From the NCBI RefSeq assembly GCF_024584515.1, contig NZ_CP102173.1:3162001-3226000 (forward strand): 64,000 nucleotides of DNA, read 5' to 3'. The stretch comes from Aeromicrobium wangtongii. GTDB lineage: Bacteria > Actinomycetota > Actinomycetes > Propionibacteriales > Nocardioidaceae. Below the pieces are notes generated by a model that did no database searches, was not told where the DNA came from, and was given only the letters and a program-made list of their open reading frames with translations. Numbering within the stretch: the first letter of the stretch is position 1; every line of letters starts with the position of its first letter. The position numbers and the translations under genes were made by a program. Positions 1 to 7,988 of this stretch are shown here, one piece after another.

Positions 1-168
1 ACCCGAGCCCAGGGAGCCGTCCAGGATGCGGTCACGCAGCTGGTCGGCCACCTGCTGGTACGCCGGCCGCACGCGGTTGACCCGGGAGGGGTCCAGCCCT
101 TCGCGCGCCGTCGAGCGGGTCGTGAGGACGTGCCCCGCGACATGGTCGCCACCGTTGCTGCCGACCAT
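1..168 (-). CDS. GntR-family (FadR-type) regulator, N-terminal part only
   Basis: This is the first 56 codons of a gene read leftward off the window edge. The start is the ATG whose first base is 168; an AGGTGAGG ribosome site sits a few bases upstream. The translation contains PAYQQVADQLRDRILDGSL, the opening helix of a GntR winged-helix domain. It is nearly the same as the matching part of the GntR protein at 326-1072 (PAYQQVADQLLDLILSGSL), so the two are adjacent paralogs. The ligand-binding half lies outside the window. FadR-type GntR proteins usually repress catabolic operons and release DNA when an acid or acyl-CoA binds. Its likely target is the neighbouring CoA-catabolism operon, which is inference. 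Confidence 0.8.
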   Translation of the reverse strand, partial: MVGSNGGDHVAGHVLTTRSTAREGLDPSRVNRVRPAYQQVADQLRDRILDGSLGSG

Positions 169-325
169 TGCGATGCCTCACCTTCGTCCTGTGGATGGAA
201 CCGACCCGGTGTGCCACCCCCCGGTACGTCCAGATTAGGGCACTGCGGGCGCTGCGACAGCAATGTCGCGACGCGGGCACGGCAGCCTGCACGCAGGAAC
301 GCCCGCACGACCGCCTCGAGCGAGG

Positions 326-1072
326 TCAGTCGGGCGGCTCGCGATAGGCGGTGCGTAGCCGGACCAGGTGCGCCTTCATCGCGCTCGCAGCCCCGTCGCC
401 GTCGCCGCTCTCGATGCACCGAAGGATGTCCCGGTGGTCGCAGTCGATCTGGGCCCAGTAGTCGGTCGTGACGTCGGGCGACACGAACTGGGCCTGCAGC
501 ACCTGGAACACCGGCCCGGTCATGACACCGAGCAGCCCGTTGCCAGCGGCCTCCACGACGAGCGCGTGGAAGTTGCGGTGCTCGCGGAACTTGATCCCGC
601 GCCCTTGGCTGACGTTCTCGCGGTCGATCGCCTCCTGCAGCGCCGCCAGGTGGGCCTCGTCGCGACGTGACGCCGCCAGTCGGGCCGCGGGCACCTCCAG
701 CACCTCGCGCGCCTCGAGCATCTCCGCGACCGAGACGTCCGAGGACCCCGTCAGCAGGCCGAGGCTCGTCTCGAGGTACTCGCTGATCTGCTCGAACTGC
801 ACCCGCGACACGAACGTGCCGCCGGTCGTCCCCCGCAAGGTGTGGATGAGATCACGGGAGGCCAGGACGCGCAACGCCTCCCGCACCGTGCTGCGACTCA
901 CCCCGAAGACCCCCGAGAGCTCGGCCTCGCTGGGTAGCCGGTCGCCCGACGACAACGACCCGGACAGGATCAGGTCGAGCAGCTGGTCGGCCACCTGCTG
1001 ATAGGCAGGGAGGACCCGGCTGACGGCGAGGTTGTCGCCGCCCACCGCTCCTGCGAGGACCTGTTCGGTCAC
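326..1072 (-). CDS. FadR-type GntR transcriptional regulator
   Basis: The protein has 248 residues. An N-terminal winged helix (about 20-90, containing RLPSEAELSGVFGVSRSTVR) is followed by an all-helical FCD ligand domain (about 105-230) with the sequence REHRNFHALVVEAAGN, whose histidine is a usual metal or ligand contact in this fold. The frame stays open to 1231, but I chose the GTG at 1072: it has a strong GGGGGGAGGAG ribosome site five bases upstream, and the N-terminus then matches the paralog at 1-168. It lies 28 bases after the acyl-CoA ligase stop, in the same direction, so it is probably the last gene of the catabolic operon and an autoregulator of it. The ligand is unknown. Confidence 0.88.
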   Translation of the reverse strand: MTEQVLAGAVGGDNLAVSRVLPAYQQVADQLLDLILSGSLSSGDRLPSEAELSGVFGVSRSTVREALRVLASRDLIHTLRGTTGGTFVSRVQFEQISEYLETSLGLLTGSSDVSVAEMLEAREVLEVPAARLAASRRDEAHLAALQEAIDRENVSQGRGIKFREHRNFHALVVEAAGNGLLGVMTGPVFQVLQAQFVSPDVTTDYWAQIDCDHRDILRCIESGDGDGAASAMKAHLVRLRTAYREPPD

Positions 1073-1100
1073 CAGCTCTCCTCCCCCCGATGCCCGCGCG

Positions 1101-2642
1101 CTAGCGCGCCTCGGCCTGCAGCGCCGCGATGTGGTCGTCCCGGATCTGGCGCTTGAGGATCTTACCGCCGGCATTGCGCGGCAGCTCGGCCACGACGTAC
1201 CACTCGCGCGGGATCTTGTACTTGGCCACATTGTCCTTCACGTAGGCGGCCAGCGCCTCCATGTCGCAGTCCTCACCAGGCCGGTTGACGACGTAGGCCG
1301 CGATGCGCTCACCGTAGACCTCGTCGGGAACCCCGATCACCGCGACGTCGTCGATGGGACCGAAGCGGGCGATGACCTCCTCGATCTCCCGCGGGAAGAT
1401 GTTGACGCCGCCGGCGATGATCATGTCCTTCTTGCGGTCGACGATCGAGATGAAGCCGTCCTCGTCGCGGACCGCGACGTCACCCACGGTGAAGAAGCCA
1501 TCGGCGTCATAGCTCTCCTGCGTGGCTTCCTCGTTCTTGAGGTACCCGCCCAGCAGCAGCGGCGACCGGGCGTAGAGCTCGCCCGGCACGCCGGGCGGCA
1601 CCTCGTTGCCGTCGTCGTCGACGAGCTTGACCTCGTTCATGAACCACGGCTGGCCGACGCTGCCGGCACGTTCCAGGGCGAACTCGGGACGCAGGTTGGT
1701 GACGATGGAGCACTCGGTCGAGCCGTACAGCTCGTGGACGCCGACACCCGGGAACGCCTGCAGCACCCACTGCTTGAGCGCCACCGGCAGCGCCGCGGCG
1801 TTGAAGTACAACGTGTCCAGCGCCGACAGGTCGTAGCTCTGAGCCGGGGTCTCGCACACACGACGGATCTGCTGGGCGTGCGTGGGGACGAGGAACACCG
1901 TGTTGCAGCGGTCGTCCACCATCATCTGCAAGAAGGCCTCGGGATTCCACTTGCGCAGGATCGAGACCGAACCGCCGAGCAGCAGATTGCCGTAGCTGAA
2001 CGCGAAGCCGGCACCGTGGTACAGCGGCGCGACGGCGATGGTGTGCCGGCCCGGGCCGTAGCCGTACTCCATCGCGGCGCAGTAGACCGTCAGCACGCGA
2101 CCGCGATGGGTCAAGATGACGCCCTTGGGACGTCCCGTCGTGCCCGATGTGTAGGTGATGCAGAACGTGTCGTTCTCGTCGACGTCGGCCAGCGGGTCGA
2201 CCGGGTCGCCCGTCGCGATGAACGTCTCGTACTCCTCGCCGGTCTGTCCGCCGAAGGACACGACCAGGTCGAGGGTGTCCAGGAACGAGTCGGCCTGGGC
2301 GTGCAGCTCGTCCTCGAGCACGAGCACCCGCGCCTCGGAGTGGCCCACGATGTACGCGTTGTCCGATGCGCTGTTCTTGGAGTTCAGCGGCACCATGGCG
2401 ATACCGGCCTTGGCCAGTCCGGCCGAGATCTCGAAGTACTCACCACGGTTGCCCGACAGCAGCGCCACGGTGTCGCCCTGCTTGACGCCGCGGGCGAGCA
2501 GCGCCTGGGCGAAGCGGTTGGAGCGCTCGTCGAGCTCGGCGAACGTGTAGGTCCGGTCTCCGTCGATGATCGCGGTCTTGGCCGGGGTGTTGCGGCCGAA
2601 CTCGCGAATGCCGTTGGCCATGTTCAGCTGGATACCGCTCAT
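1101..2642 (-). CDS. Class I adenylate-forming acyl-CoA ligase
   Basis: This 513-residue protein should activate a carboxylic acid to its acyl-AMP and then to the CoA thioester. The ATP loop YTSGTTGRPKGV is at about 164-175, the ELYGSTE motif near 310, the hinge region IVDRKKDMIIAGGVNIFP in the last quarter, and the catalytic lysine is K494 in NAGGKILKR. Length and motifs fit the FadD/CaiC-like family. The acid cannot be read from the sequence: the acyl pocket is not diagnostic, and the companion genes (MaoC, crotonases, acyl-CoA dehydrogenases) allow aliphatic, alicyclic or aromatic substrates. Its ATG overlaps the stop of the MaoC-like gene by four bases (ATGA), so translation is probably coupled. 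Confidence 0.9.
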   Translation of the reverse strand: MSGIQLNMANGIREFGRNTPAKTAIIDGDRTYTFAELDERSNRFAQALLARGVKQGDTVALLSGNRGEYFEISAGLAKAGIAMVPLNSKNSASDNAYIVGHSEARVLVLEDELHAQADSFLDTLDLVVSFGGQTGEEYETFIATGDPVDPLADVDENDTFCITYTSGTTGRPKGVILTHRGRVLTVYCAAMEYGYGPGRHTIAVAPLYHGAGFAFSYGNLLLGGSVSILRKWNPEAFLQMMVDDRCNTVFLVPTHAQQIRRVCETPAQSYDLSALDTLYFNAAALPVALKQWVLQAFPGVGVHELYGSTECSIVTNLRPEFALERAGSVGQPWFMNEVKLVDDDGNEVPPGVPGELYARSPLLLGGYLKNEEATQESYDADGFFTVGDVAVRDEDGFISIVDRKKDMIIAGGVNIFPREIEEVIARFGPIDDVAVIGVPDEVYGERIAAYVVNRPGEDCDMEALAAYVKDNVAKYKIPREWYVVAELPRNAGGKILKRQIRDDHIAALQAEAR

Positions 2643-3055
2643 GGAGCGTCGGTCCTTTCGTGTCTGTTGACCAGCATCACCGCATGCGCCTCGACGAGCG
2701 GCACGTCATTGCCGTCGAGGGCGGTCCACCGGTAGTTCTGGATGACTTTTCCGCTGCTGGTCTGGTGGGCGTCCAGTGCGACGAGCTCGACCGACACCGT
2801 AGTGCCCGCCGAGACCATCTTCAGGAAACGCACGTTCTTGAGCTCGACCAACGCGATCGCGTGGTCCAGCGCGCCCGACTGCTCCAGGAGGCCACCCATC
2901 ATCAGCAGCACACCTTGACCCGGCAGCGGCGCGGTGGCGGCGTCTGCGGGTGGCGGGTTGAACAGCGGATGGGTGTATCCCCCGGTGCCGACGATCGTGG
3001 CGATCAGCTCCGGGGTGATCTCGACCGCGGCGGTCCTAACGGAGCTCTGTGACAT
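2639..3055 (-). CDS. MaoC-like hot-dog-fold protein
   Basis: This is a 138-residue single hot-dog protein. It has GGYTHPLFN near residue 25, resembling the YTHPLF region of MaoC-type hydratases, then a long hydrophobic helix (GVLLMMGGLLEQ) and beta strands ending in EAHAVMLVNR. Family members hydrate enoyl-CoA or act as thioesterases on CoA esters. The usual hydratase Asp/His pair is not clear: the histidine of THP is present, but the partner aspartate is uncertain. Its start lies 20 bases inside the upstream crotonase gene and its end overlaps the ligase start, so it is embedded in the operon. A hydratase or an inactive CoA-ester-binding role are both possible. Confidence 0.72.
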   Translation of the reverse strand: MSQSSVRTAAVEITPELIATIVGTGGYTHPLFNPPPADAATAPLPGQGVLLMMGGLLEQSGALDHAIALVELKNVRFLKMVSAGTTVSVELVALDAHQTSSGKVIQNYRWTALDGNDVPLVEAHAVMLVNRHERTDAP

Positions 3056-3845
3056 CGAAGTCCCCCCAGCTGGGCGTGCGGCGGTCGACGAAGGCCTGAT
3101 AGCCCTCGCGGGCCTCGACCGGCGCGATCTCGTGGAGGCGGCCGAACAGCTCGAGCTCGTGGCGCAGCCCGTCGGCGAGGGGCAGCTGCTGGGCGGCGTT
3201 GATCGCGGCCTTGGTGATGGCGATCGCAGGACGCGATCGTCCCCGCAACGAGGACAGCAGGTTCTCGACCTCGGCGTCGAGCCCGGCGCGGGGTGCGCTG
3301 GACAGCGCCAGCCCCCACCGCACGAGGGACGGGCCGTCGAGCCACAGCGGCGTCAGCATCAACGCCTTGGCCTTCTGGTCGCCGAGCTTGCGGGCCGCGC
3401 GCTGGCTGGACCCGGCTCCCGGCGGCATGCCGAACTCGAGGTGGATGTCGCCGACGCGGGCCTCGTCCGCGGCGATCACGAAGTCGCAGGCGAGGATCAG
3501 CTCGAAGCCGCCGGCCCGCGCCAGCCCGTTGACCCGGGCGATGACCGGCACCGGCAGCGCCTCGATGCGCTGGAGGACGGTGTGGAAGGTCTGCAGGAAC
3601 GGCAGGAAGGTGCCCTGCGGGTCGTCGAAGCAGCTGCCGAGGAAGGTGATGTCCATCCCGACGCTGAACGCCTTCTCGCCCGCACCGGTGATCACGACGG
3701 CACGCAGCGACGGATCGGTCTCCGCGACCGCCAGGACATCGTTCAGGCCTGCCACGACCTGCGGCGAGATGCTGTTCATGGTGTCCGCGCCGTCCAGCGT
3801 CACGTGCATGACCTGGTCGAGGATCTCGTGGACGACCTCGGTCAT
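3036..3845 (-). CDS. Enoyl-CoA hydratase/isomerase (crotonase) family protein
   Basis: The protein has 269 residues. The start is the ATG at 3845, overlapping the previous stop as ATGA; the frame is open further upstream but that stretch is coding in another frame for the hydrolase gene. Crotonase features are the first oxyanion-loop segment near 58-66 (KAFSVGMDI) and the second, ARAGGFELILACD, near 110-121. The residue matching the first catalytic glutamate of rat crotonase is present (E115), but the second position is H135 (in GDIHLEFGMPPGAG). It is therefore a crotonase-fold enzyme that may not be a simple hydratase; isomerase, lyase or thioesterase chemistry is possible. It acts on the CoA ester made by the operon's ligase, by inference. 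Confidence 0.85.
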   Translation of the reverse strand: MTEVVHEILDQVMHVTLDGADTMNSISPQVVAGLNDVLAVAETDPSLRAVVITGAGEKAFSVGMDITFLGSCFDDPQGTFLPFLQTFHTVLQRIEALPVPVIARVNGLARAGGFELILACDFVIAADEARVGDIHLEFGMPPGAGSSQRAARKLGDQKAKALMLTPLWLDGPSLVRWGLALSSAPRAGLDAEVENLLSSLRGRSRPAIAITKAAINAAQQLPLADGLRHELELFGRLHEIAPVEAREGYQAFVDRRTPSWGDFDVTELR

Positions 3846-4639
3846 CGCGCGACCTCCCGCGCGAAGGCCAGCAGCTCGGCGCTGAACTCCTCGGGGGCGC
3901 GCAGGTGTGGCTGGCCCTGCAGCCCCGGCAGGATGTTGAGCCGGGGGTCCTTGGCCAGCTCCATGGCCTTGGCGTCCAGGTGCGCCAGCATGTCGAACTC
4001 CGCGTCCAGCAGCATGACCGGCACGTCCAGAGCGGCCAGCGGCGCGGCCGGGTCGTGCCGGAACGCGGCCTGGTAGCCCCACTCGTACCGGTCGAAGACC
4101 CGCAGCACCTCGATGCAGGCGATGTGCAGCATCTCCGCGCTCAGGTCCGGCCAGATCCGGCGGTACCGCTCCACCGCCCAGTCGAACTGGGCGCCTTCGT
4201 CGTCGAAGGGGATCTTCGGGTTCCAGGTGGCCAGGAACTCGGCGCGCTCCTGCTCGTCCAGCAGCGCCACGCCGCTCAGCGACAGACCGGACACCTCGAG
4301 GCGGTGGGCCATCTCGATCGCGATCGAGGCGCCCGTGTGCACCCCGGCCAGGACCGGCCGCTCCATGCCGATCGCGGTGGCGGCCTCGGCCAGCACCTCG
4401 GCGTAGTCGGGGATCTCGTAGCCATAGGCCGGCGGCGGGTCGGAGGCGCCGTAACCGGGGGTGTCGAAGGCGACGACCCGGGCGTCCCGGCCCAGGACCG
4501 TCAGGACCGACTCGTAGACCTTCGACGACAGCGGCGACTCGTGCAGCAGCCCGATCCAGGGGCCGGAGCTCCCCGCGATGCGGTAGTGCACCTGGCCCCA
4601 GCGCGTGTCGACATAGCCGCCTCGCACCGTCGTGCTCAT
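3842..4639 (-). CDS. Alpha/beta-hydrolase-fold protein with altered nucleophile elbow
   Basis: The protein has 265 residues and starts at the ATG at 4639 (ATGA overlap with the bicupin stop; the open frame continues upstream without a better site). Early fold landmarks are WIGLLHESPLSS (oxyanion region) and FDTPGYGASDPP. The elbow that normally reads G-x-S-x-G reads GVHTG at 99-103, so histidine 101 occupies the nucleophile position. A candidate acid (DAEFD) and a terminal histidine (GQPHLRAPEEF) are present. The closest general family is haloalkane dehalogenase/epoxide hydrolase-like. Without a serine, aspartate or cysteine nucleophile it is either catalytically different, such as a cofactor-free dioxygenase or C-C lyase-like member, or non-enzymatic. 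Confidence 0.82.
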   Translation of the reverse strand: MSTTVRGGYVDTRWGQVHYRIAGSSGPWIGLLHESPLSSKVYESVLTVLGRDARVVAFDTPGYGASDPPPAYGYEIPDYAEVLAEAATAIGMERPVLAGVHTGASIAIEMAHRLEVSGLSLSGVALLDEQERAEFLATWNPKIPFDDEGAQFDWAVERYRRIWPDLSAEMLHIACIEVLRVFDRYEWGYQAAFRHDPAAPLAALDVPVMLLDAEFDMLAHLDAKAMELAKDPRLNILPGLQGQPHLRAPEEFSAELLAFAREVAR

Positions 4640-5463
4640 GCGACCGCCCCGACCTTGACCAGGAGCTCGGCGCCGTCGTCGGTGGAGAGCGTGGGCGCCG
4701 CTGCGCCGGGCGGGACGTGGACCAGCGAGCACGGTTCGAGGTCGTGGCCGTCGACGGTGATGGTTCCCGTGGTGGAGATGAGGAAGCGCTCACGGTCGCT
4801 CGGGGCGATCTGCGTGGAGCATCCCGCCGGCACCGCGACCAGGACCGATGCTGCCGCGGTGACCGCGTTGCTGCTGAGCACCTTGCTCGTCAGCTCGGCC
4901 GAGCCCAGCGCGGTGACCGAGTCGTCGTGGCGGCGCCACACCATGTGGCGGGCCTCGGCACGGCGGACGTAGCCGCGCGGCCCGATGCTCTGCTCGCCCT
5001 CGCGGATCGGGTTGCACCCGGCGTCGGAGTCGGGACGGATGACCCGCGAGACCCGGCCGCTGCCGTCGCTCGGGGACTCCCCCTCCATCATCAGGATGCC
5101 CTCGAAGCCCTCCGGGCTCCTGGCCATGTGCACCCAGCCCGGCGGCCGCCAGAAGTAGTCGCCGGCCTGGAAGTCGCCCTCTGCCGTCAGCTCGACCGAG
5201 CCGCTCAGGAAGAAGCACTCCTCGACGCTGTCGTGATACGCCTCGCACAGGTCCAGGTAGCCCGGATCGGTGCGGACGTGGTCGATGCGCCGGGTGGTGA
5301 CCGGGTCGATCCACAGCGTCCGCATCGAGTACTTCGACAACAGCTCCTCGACCCGGTCCGGGGACCCGCCCAGGTTGTCGCGGAACGCCGGCTCCATCGA
5401 CGCGTACACCTCGGCACCGTTGACCCAGGGGACGGACGTGGCATCCACGATGGTGGTTGTCAT
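4636..5463 (-). CDS. Bicupin (two cupin domains) protein
   Basis: This 275-residue protein appears to have two cupin barrels. The first, around residues 75-135, shows EECFFLSGSVEL, GDYFWRPPGWVH and a following glycine-rich turn, matching the two cupin motifs with a likely metal-binding His/Glu set. The second, around 205-270, has weaker motifs (FLISTTGTITVDG, CSLVHVPPGAAAP). Such proteins are often dioxygenases, isomerases or sensors for small acids. I chose the ATG at 5463, which has an AGGAG ribosome site seven bases upstream. An ATG at 5481 overlaps the upstream stop but has poorer spacing. Its place between transporter and catabolic genes suggests an early step on the imported substrate, by inference. 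Confidence 0.78.
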   Translation of the reverse strand: MTTTIVDATSVPWVNGAEVYASMEPAFRDNLGGSPDRVEELLSKYSMRTLWIDPVTTRRIDHVRTDPGYLDLCEAYHDSVEECFFLSGSVELTAEGDFQAGDYFWRPPGWVHMARSPEGFEGILMMEGESPSDGSGRVSRVIRPDSDAGCNPIREGEQSIGPRGYVRRAEARHMVWRRHDDSVTALGSAELTSKVLSSNAVTAAASVLVAVPAGCSTQIAPSDRERFLISTTGTITVDGHDLEPCSLVHVPPGAAAPTLSTDDGAELLVKVGAVA

Positions 5464-5477
5464 GTGCGCTCCTGGGG

Positions 5478-6320
5478 TCATGCCGACGGCGGGGTGACGA
5501 CGGAGGTGTCGCCGACGAAGGCCTGGTACGCGTGCCGCTCGCGCGGGTCCGCCGACAGGCGCGCAGACAGCAGGGTCCGCGTGTACGGGTGCTCCGGGGT
5601 GTCGAACAGGGCGCGCGTCGGCGCGGTCTCGACGATCTCGCCCAGGTACATCACCGCGATGCGGTCGCTGACCCACTCGACGGTGTGCATGTCGTGCGAG
5701 ACGAACAGGTAGGCCATCTTGTAGTCCTCCTGCAGCTCGGCCAGGAGCGACAGGATCTGGGCACGGATCGACAGGTCCAGCGACGACGTCGGCTCGTCCA
5801 GCACCATGAATCGGGGCCGGCTGATGATCGCGCGGGCGATGCCGACGCGCTGCTGCTGGCCACCGGACAGCTCGCCGGGCAGACGGCGCGCCGCATCCCC
5901 GGGCAGACCCACGCGGTCGAGCGTCGCGAGCACCTGCTTGCGGATCTCCTGGGTGCCCAGCTGCGGCTGGTGGATCTCGAGCGGCTCGGCGACGATCGCG
6001 CCGATCGACAGCCGCGGGTTCAGCGACTCGTAGGGCTCCTGGAACACGATCTGCATCTCGGACCGCTTGGCCCGCATGGCCTCCGGGCTCAGGGACCCGA
6101 TGTCGGTGCCGTCGAACCGGACGGCACCCTCGTCGACCTCCAGCAGGCGCAGCACCGCACGTCCCAGGGTCGACTTGCCCGAGCCGCTCTCGCCGATGAC
6201 GGCCAGCGTCTCGCCCTCCTCGATCGCGAGCGAGACACCGCGCAGGGCGCGGACGGGATCGCCTCCGCGCACGCGCGAGGCGAACGTCTTGACCACTGAT
6301 TCAACTTCAACGAGCGACAC
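5478..6320 (-). CDS. ABC importer ATP-binding protein (OppF/DppF type)
   Basis: This is a 280-residue nucleotide-binding subunit. Walker A is GESGSGKST (43-51), the signature is LSGGQQQR, Walker B is FMVLDEPTS and the switch histidine is in VSHDMHTVE. The C-terminal HPYTRTLLSA motif is typical of oligopeptide/dipeptide-type subunits, although the usual longer tail is short here. The start is a GTG at 6320 lying 14 bases inside the preceding ATPase gene, with a GGGGAGAAG ribosome site. It pairs with the DppD-type ATPase to power uptake through the two permeases encoded upstream. Confidence 0.92.
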   Translation of the reverse strand: MSLVEVESVVKTFASRVRGGDPVRALRGVSLAIEEGETLAVIGESGSGKSTLGRAVLRLLEVDEGAVRFDGTDIGSLSPEAMRAKRSEMQIVFQEPYESLNPRLSIGAIVAEPLEIHQPQLGTQEIRKQVLATLDRVGLPGDAARRLPGELSGGQQQRVGIARAIISRPRFMVLDEPTSSLDLSIRAQILSLLAELQEDYKMAYLFVSHDMHTVEWVSDRIAVMYLGEIVETAPTRALFDTPEHPYTRTLLSARLSADPRERHAYQAFVGDTSVVTPPSA

Positions 6321-7143
6321 TGAGCTTCTCCCCTGCCTTGGGCACCGAGCCGATGAGCTTCTTGGTGTATTCGTGCTGCGGGTCGACCATGACCTGCATG
6401 ACGTCGCCGGACTCGACGACCTCGCCGGCGTACATCACCACGGCGCGGTGGCAGTACTGGGCGATGACGCCCAGATCGTGGGTCACCAGCACCATCGAGC
6501 GGTTCTCGCTCTTCACCAGGCTGGTGATCAGGTCGAGGATCTGCGCCTGCACCGTCGCGTCGAGACCGGTCGTCGGCTCGTCGGCGAACAGCAGGCCGGG
6601 GTTCAACGTGGTCGCCAGGGCGATCACGACGCGCTGGGCCATGCCGCCGGACAGCTGGTGGGCATATCCGTCGAGCACCCGCTCCGGGGCCACGATGCCG
6701 ACGCCGTGCAGCATGCGCAGCGCGATTTCGCGCGACTCGGCCTTCTTGACACCGGTCCTGTGCGCCTTCTGCAGCTCGTAGAACTGACGCTCGATCGAGT
6801 AGATCGGGTTGAGCGAGCCGAACGGGTTCTGCGCGACGAAGCCGATGTGGTTGCCACGGATCTCGCGCATCGCCTTGTTGTCCGCCGCGGCCAGGTCGGC
6901 CTGACCGACCAGGTCGATCGCATCGGCGGTGACGTGGCTGTTGGGACCCAGCAGCTTCAGGATGCCCTTGATCGTCGTGGACTTGCCGCAGCCGGACTCG
7001 CCCATGATGCCGACGATCTCGCCGCGGCGGACCTGCAGGTCGATGCCGCGGACCGGGTGGACCGGCCCGTCGGGCGTGTCGATCGTGACCGCGAGATTGC
7101 GGACGTCCAGGACCAAGCCGTCGGACGTGGGCTCTGCGCTCAT
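6307..7143 (-). CDS. ABC importer ATP-binding protein (OppD/DppD type)
   Basis: This is the second ATPase, 278 residues from the ATG at 7143. It has Walker A GESGCGKSTTIKG, a signature LSGGMAQR, Walker B LLFADEPTTGLDA and the switch THDLGVIAQYC. The C-terminal HEYTKKLIGSVP segment matches the oligopeptide-transporter family tail. Its start overlaps the permease stop by four bases (ATGA). With its partner it forms the heterodimeric motor of a peptide/nickel/opine-type importer. In catabolic operons of this kind the cargo is often not a peptide, so the family name does not fix the substrate. Confidence 0.92.
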   Translation of the reverse strand: MSAEPTSDGLVLDVRNLAVTIDTPDGPVHPVRGIDLQVRRGEIVGIMGESGCGKSTTIKGILKLLGPNSHVTADAIDLVGQADLAAADNKAMREIRGNHIGFVAQNPFGSLNPIYSIERQFYELQKAHRTGVKKAESREIALRMLHGVGIVAPERVLDGYAHQLSGGMAQRVVIALATTLNPGLLFADEPTTGLDATVQAQILDLITSLVKSENRSMVLVTHDLGVIAQYCHRAVVMYAGEVVESGDVMQVMVDPQHEYTKKLIGSVPKAGEKLSVAR

Positions 7144-7988
7144 CGGTGGCTCCTGGCGGTCGTGTCGCCGATCGCGTCGGCGAGCTGGTTGAAGGCCAGG
7201 ACGCACAGCAGCACGATCAGGCCGGGGAAGGTCGCGATCCACCACTCGCCGGAGGACATGTTGCCCGACCCGTCGCGGATCATGGCGCCCCAGGACGGGG
7301 TCGGTGCGCTGACACCGACGCCGAGGAAGGACAGCGAGGCGATGACGACGATCGCGTTGGCGATCGTCAGCGAGGTCTGCACCAGCACGACGCCCCACAC
7401 ATTGGGCAGCAGGTGTCGGAACGTGATGCGGCGCTGCGGTGCACCCATCGCGATGGCCGCCTCGATGAAGCGGGACTCGCGCAGGGCCAGCACCTCGCTG
7501 CGCAGCAGGCGCATGTACCGCGGGATGTTGATCAGCGCGATGGCCACCACGACCATGTACAGCTTGTTGCCCGACAGCGTCACCAGGGCGAGGGCCAGGA
7601 TCAGCAGCGGGAACGCCTGGAAGGCGTCCAGCCCGCGGACCAGCCGCTCGCTGCCCTTGCCCTTGGTGCTGGCCGCGAGCCCCAGGATGACGCCGAGGAC
7701 CAGCGACAGCACCGTGCCGCCGAGGGCCAGGGACAGATCGATGCGGGCCGCGTCGATGACCCGGCTGAACACGTCCGCCCCTGCGCCGTCGGTGCCGAAC
7801 CAGTGGTCACCGTCGGGCGCCTTCAAGGTGGCGGCCCCGTCGGTCGCGCGCGGGTCGTGCGGCAGCGGCGAGAACAGGCTGGCCAGCAGCAGCAGGACGA
7901 TGAACGTGACGCCGAGCGTGGCCGCCTTGTGCTGCTTGACCAGGCGCACGAACACCTGCGACCGGGGGGTGGCGAAAACCTCAGGCAT
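7140..7988 (-). CDS. ABC importer permease (DppC type)
   Basis: This 282-residue inner-membrane permease starts at the ATG at 7988, eight bases inside the previous permease gene. It has an N-terminal membrane helix (TLGVTFIVLLLLASLF), a periplasmic loop with the DppC-typical HWFGTDGAGADVFSRV, and about five further membrane helices. The EAA loop that contacts the ATPase is EAAIAMGAPQRRITFRHLLPN-like. Length and motif order are normal for DppC. It forms the translocation pore with the DppB-type subunit. Confidence 0.92.
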   Translation of the reverse strand: MPEVFATPRSQVFVRLVKQHKAATLGVTFIVLLLLASLFSPLPHDPRATDGAATLKAPDGDHWFGTDGAGADVFSRVIDAARIDLSLALGGTVLSLVLGVILGLAASTKGKGSERLVRGLDAFQAFPLLILALALVTLSGNKLYMVVVAIALINIPRYMRLLRSEVLALRESRFIEAAIAMGAPQRRITFRHLLPNVWGVVLVQTSLTIANAIVVIASLSFLGVGVSAPTPSWGAMIRDGSGNMSSGEWWIATFPGLIVLLCVLAFNQLADAIGDTTARSHR

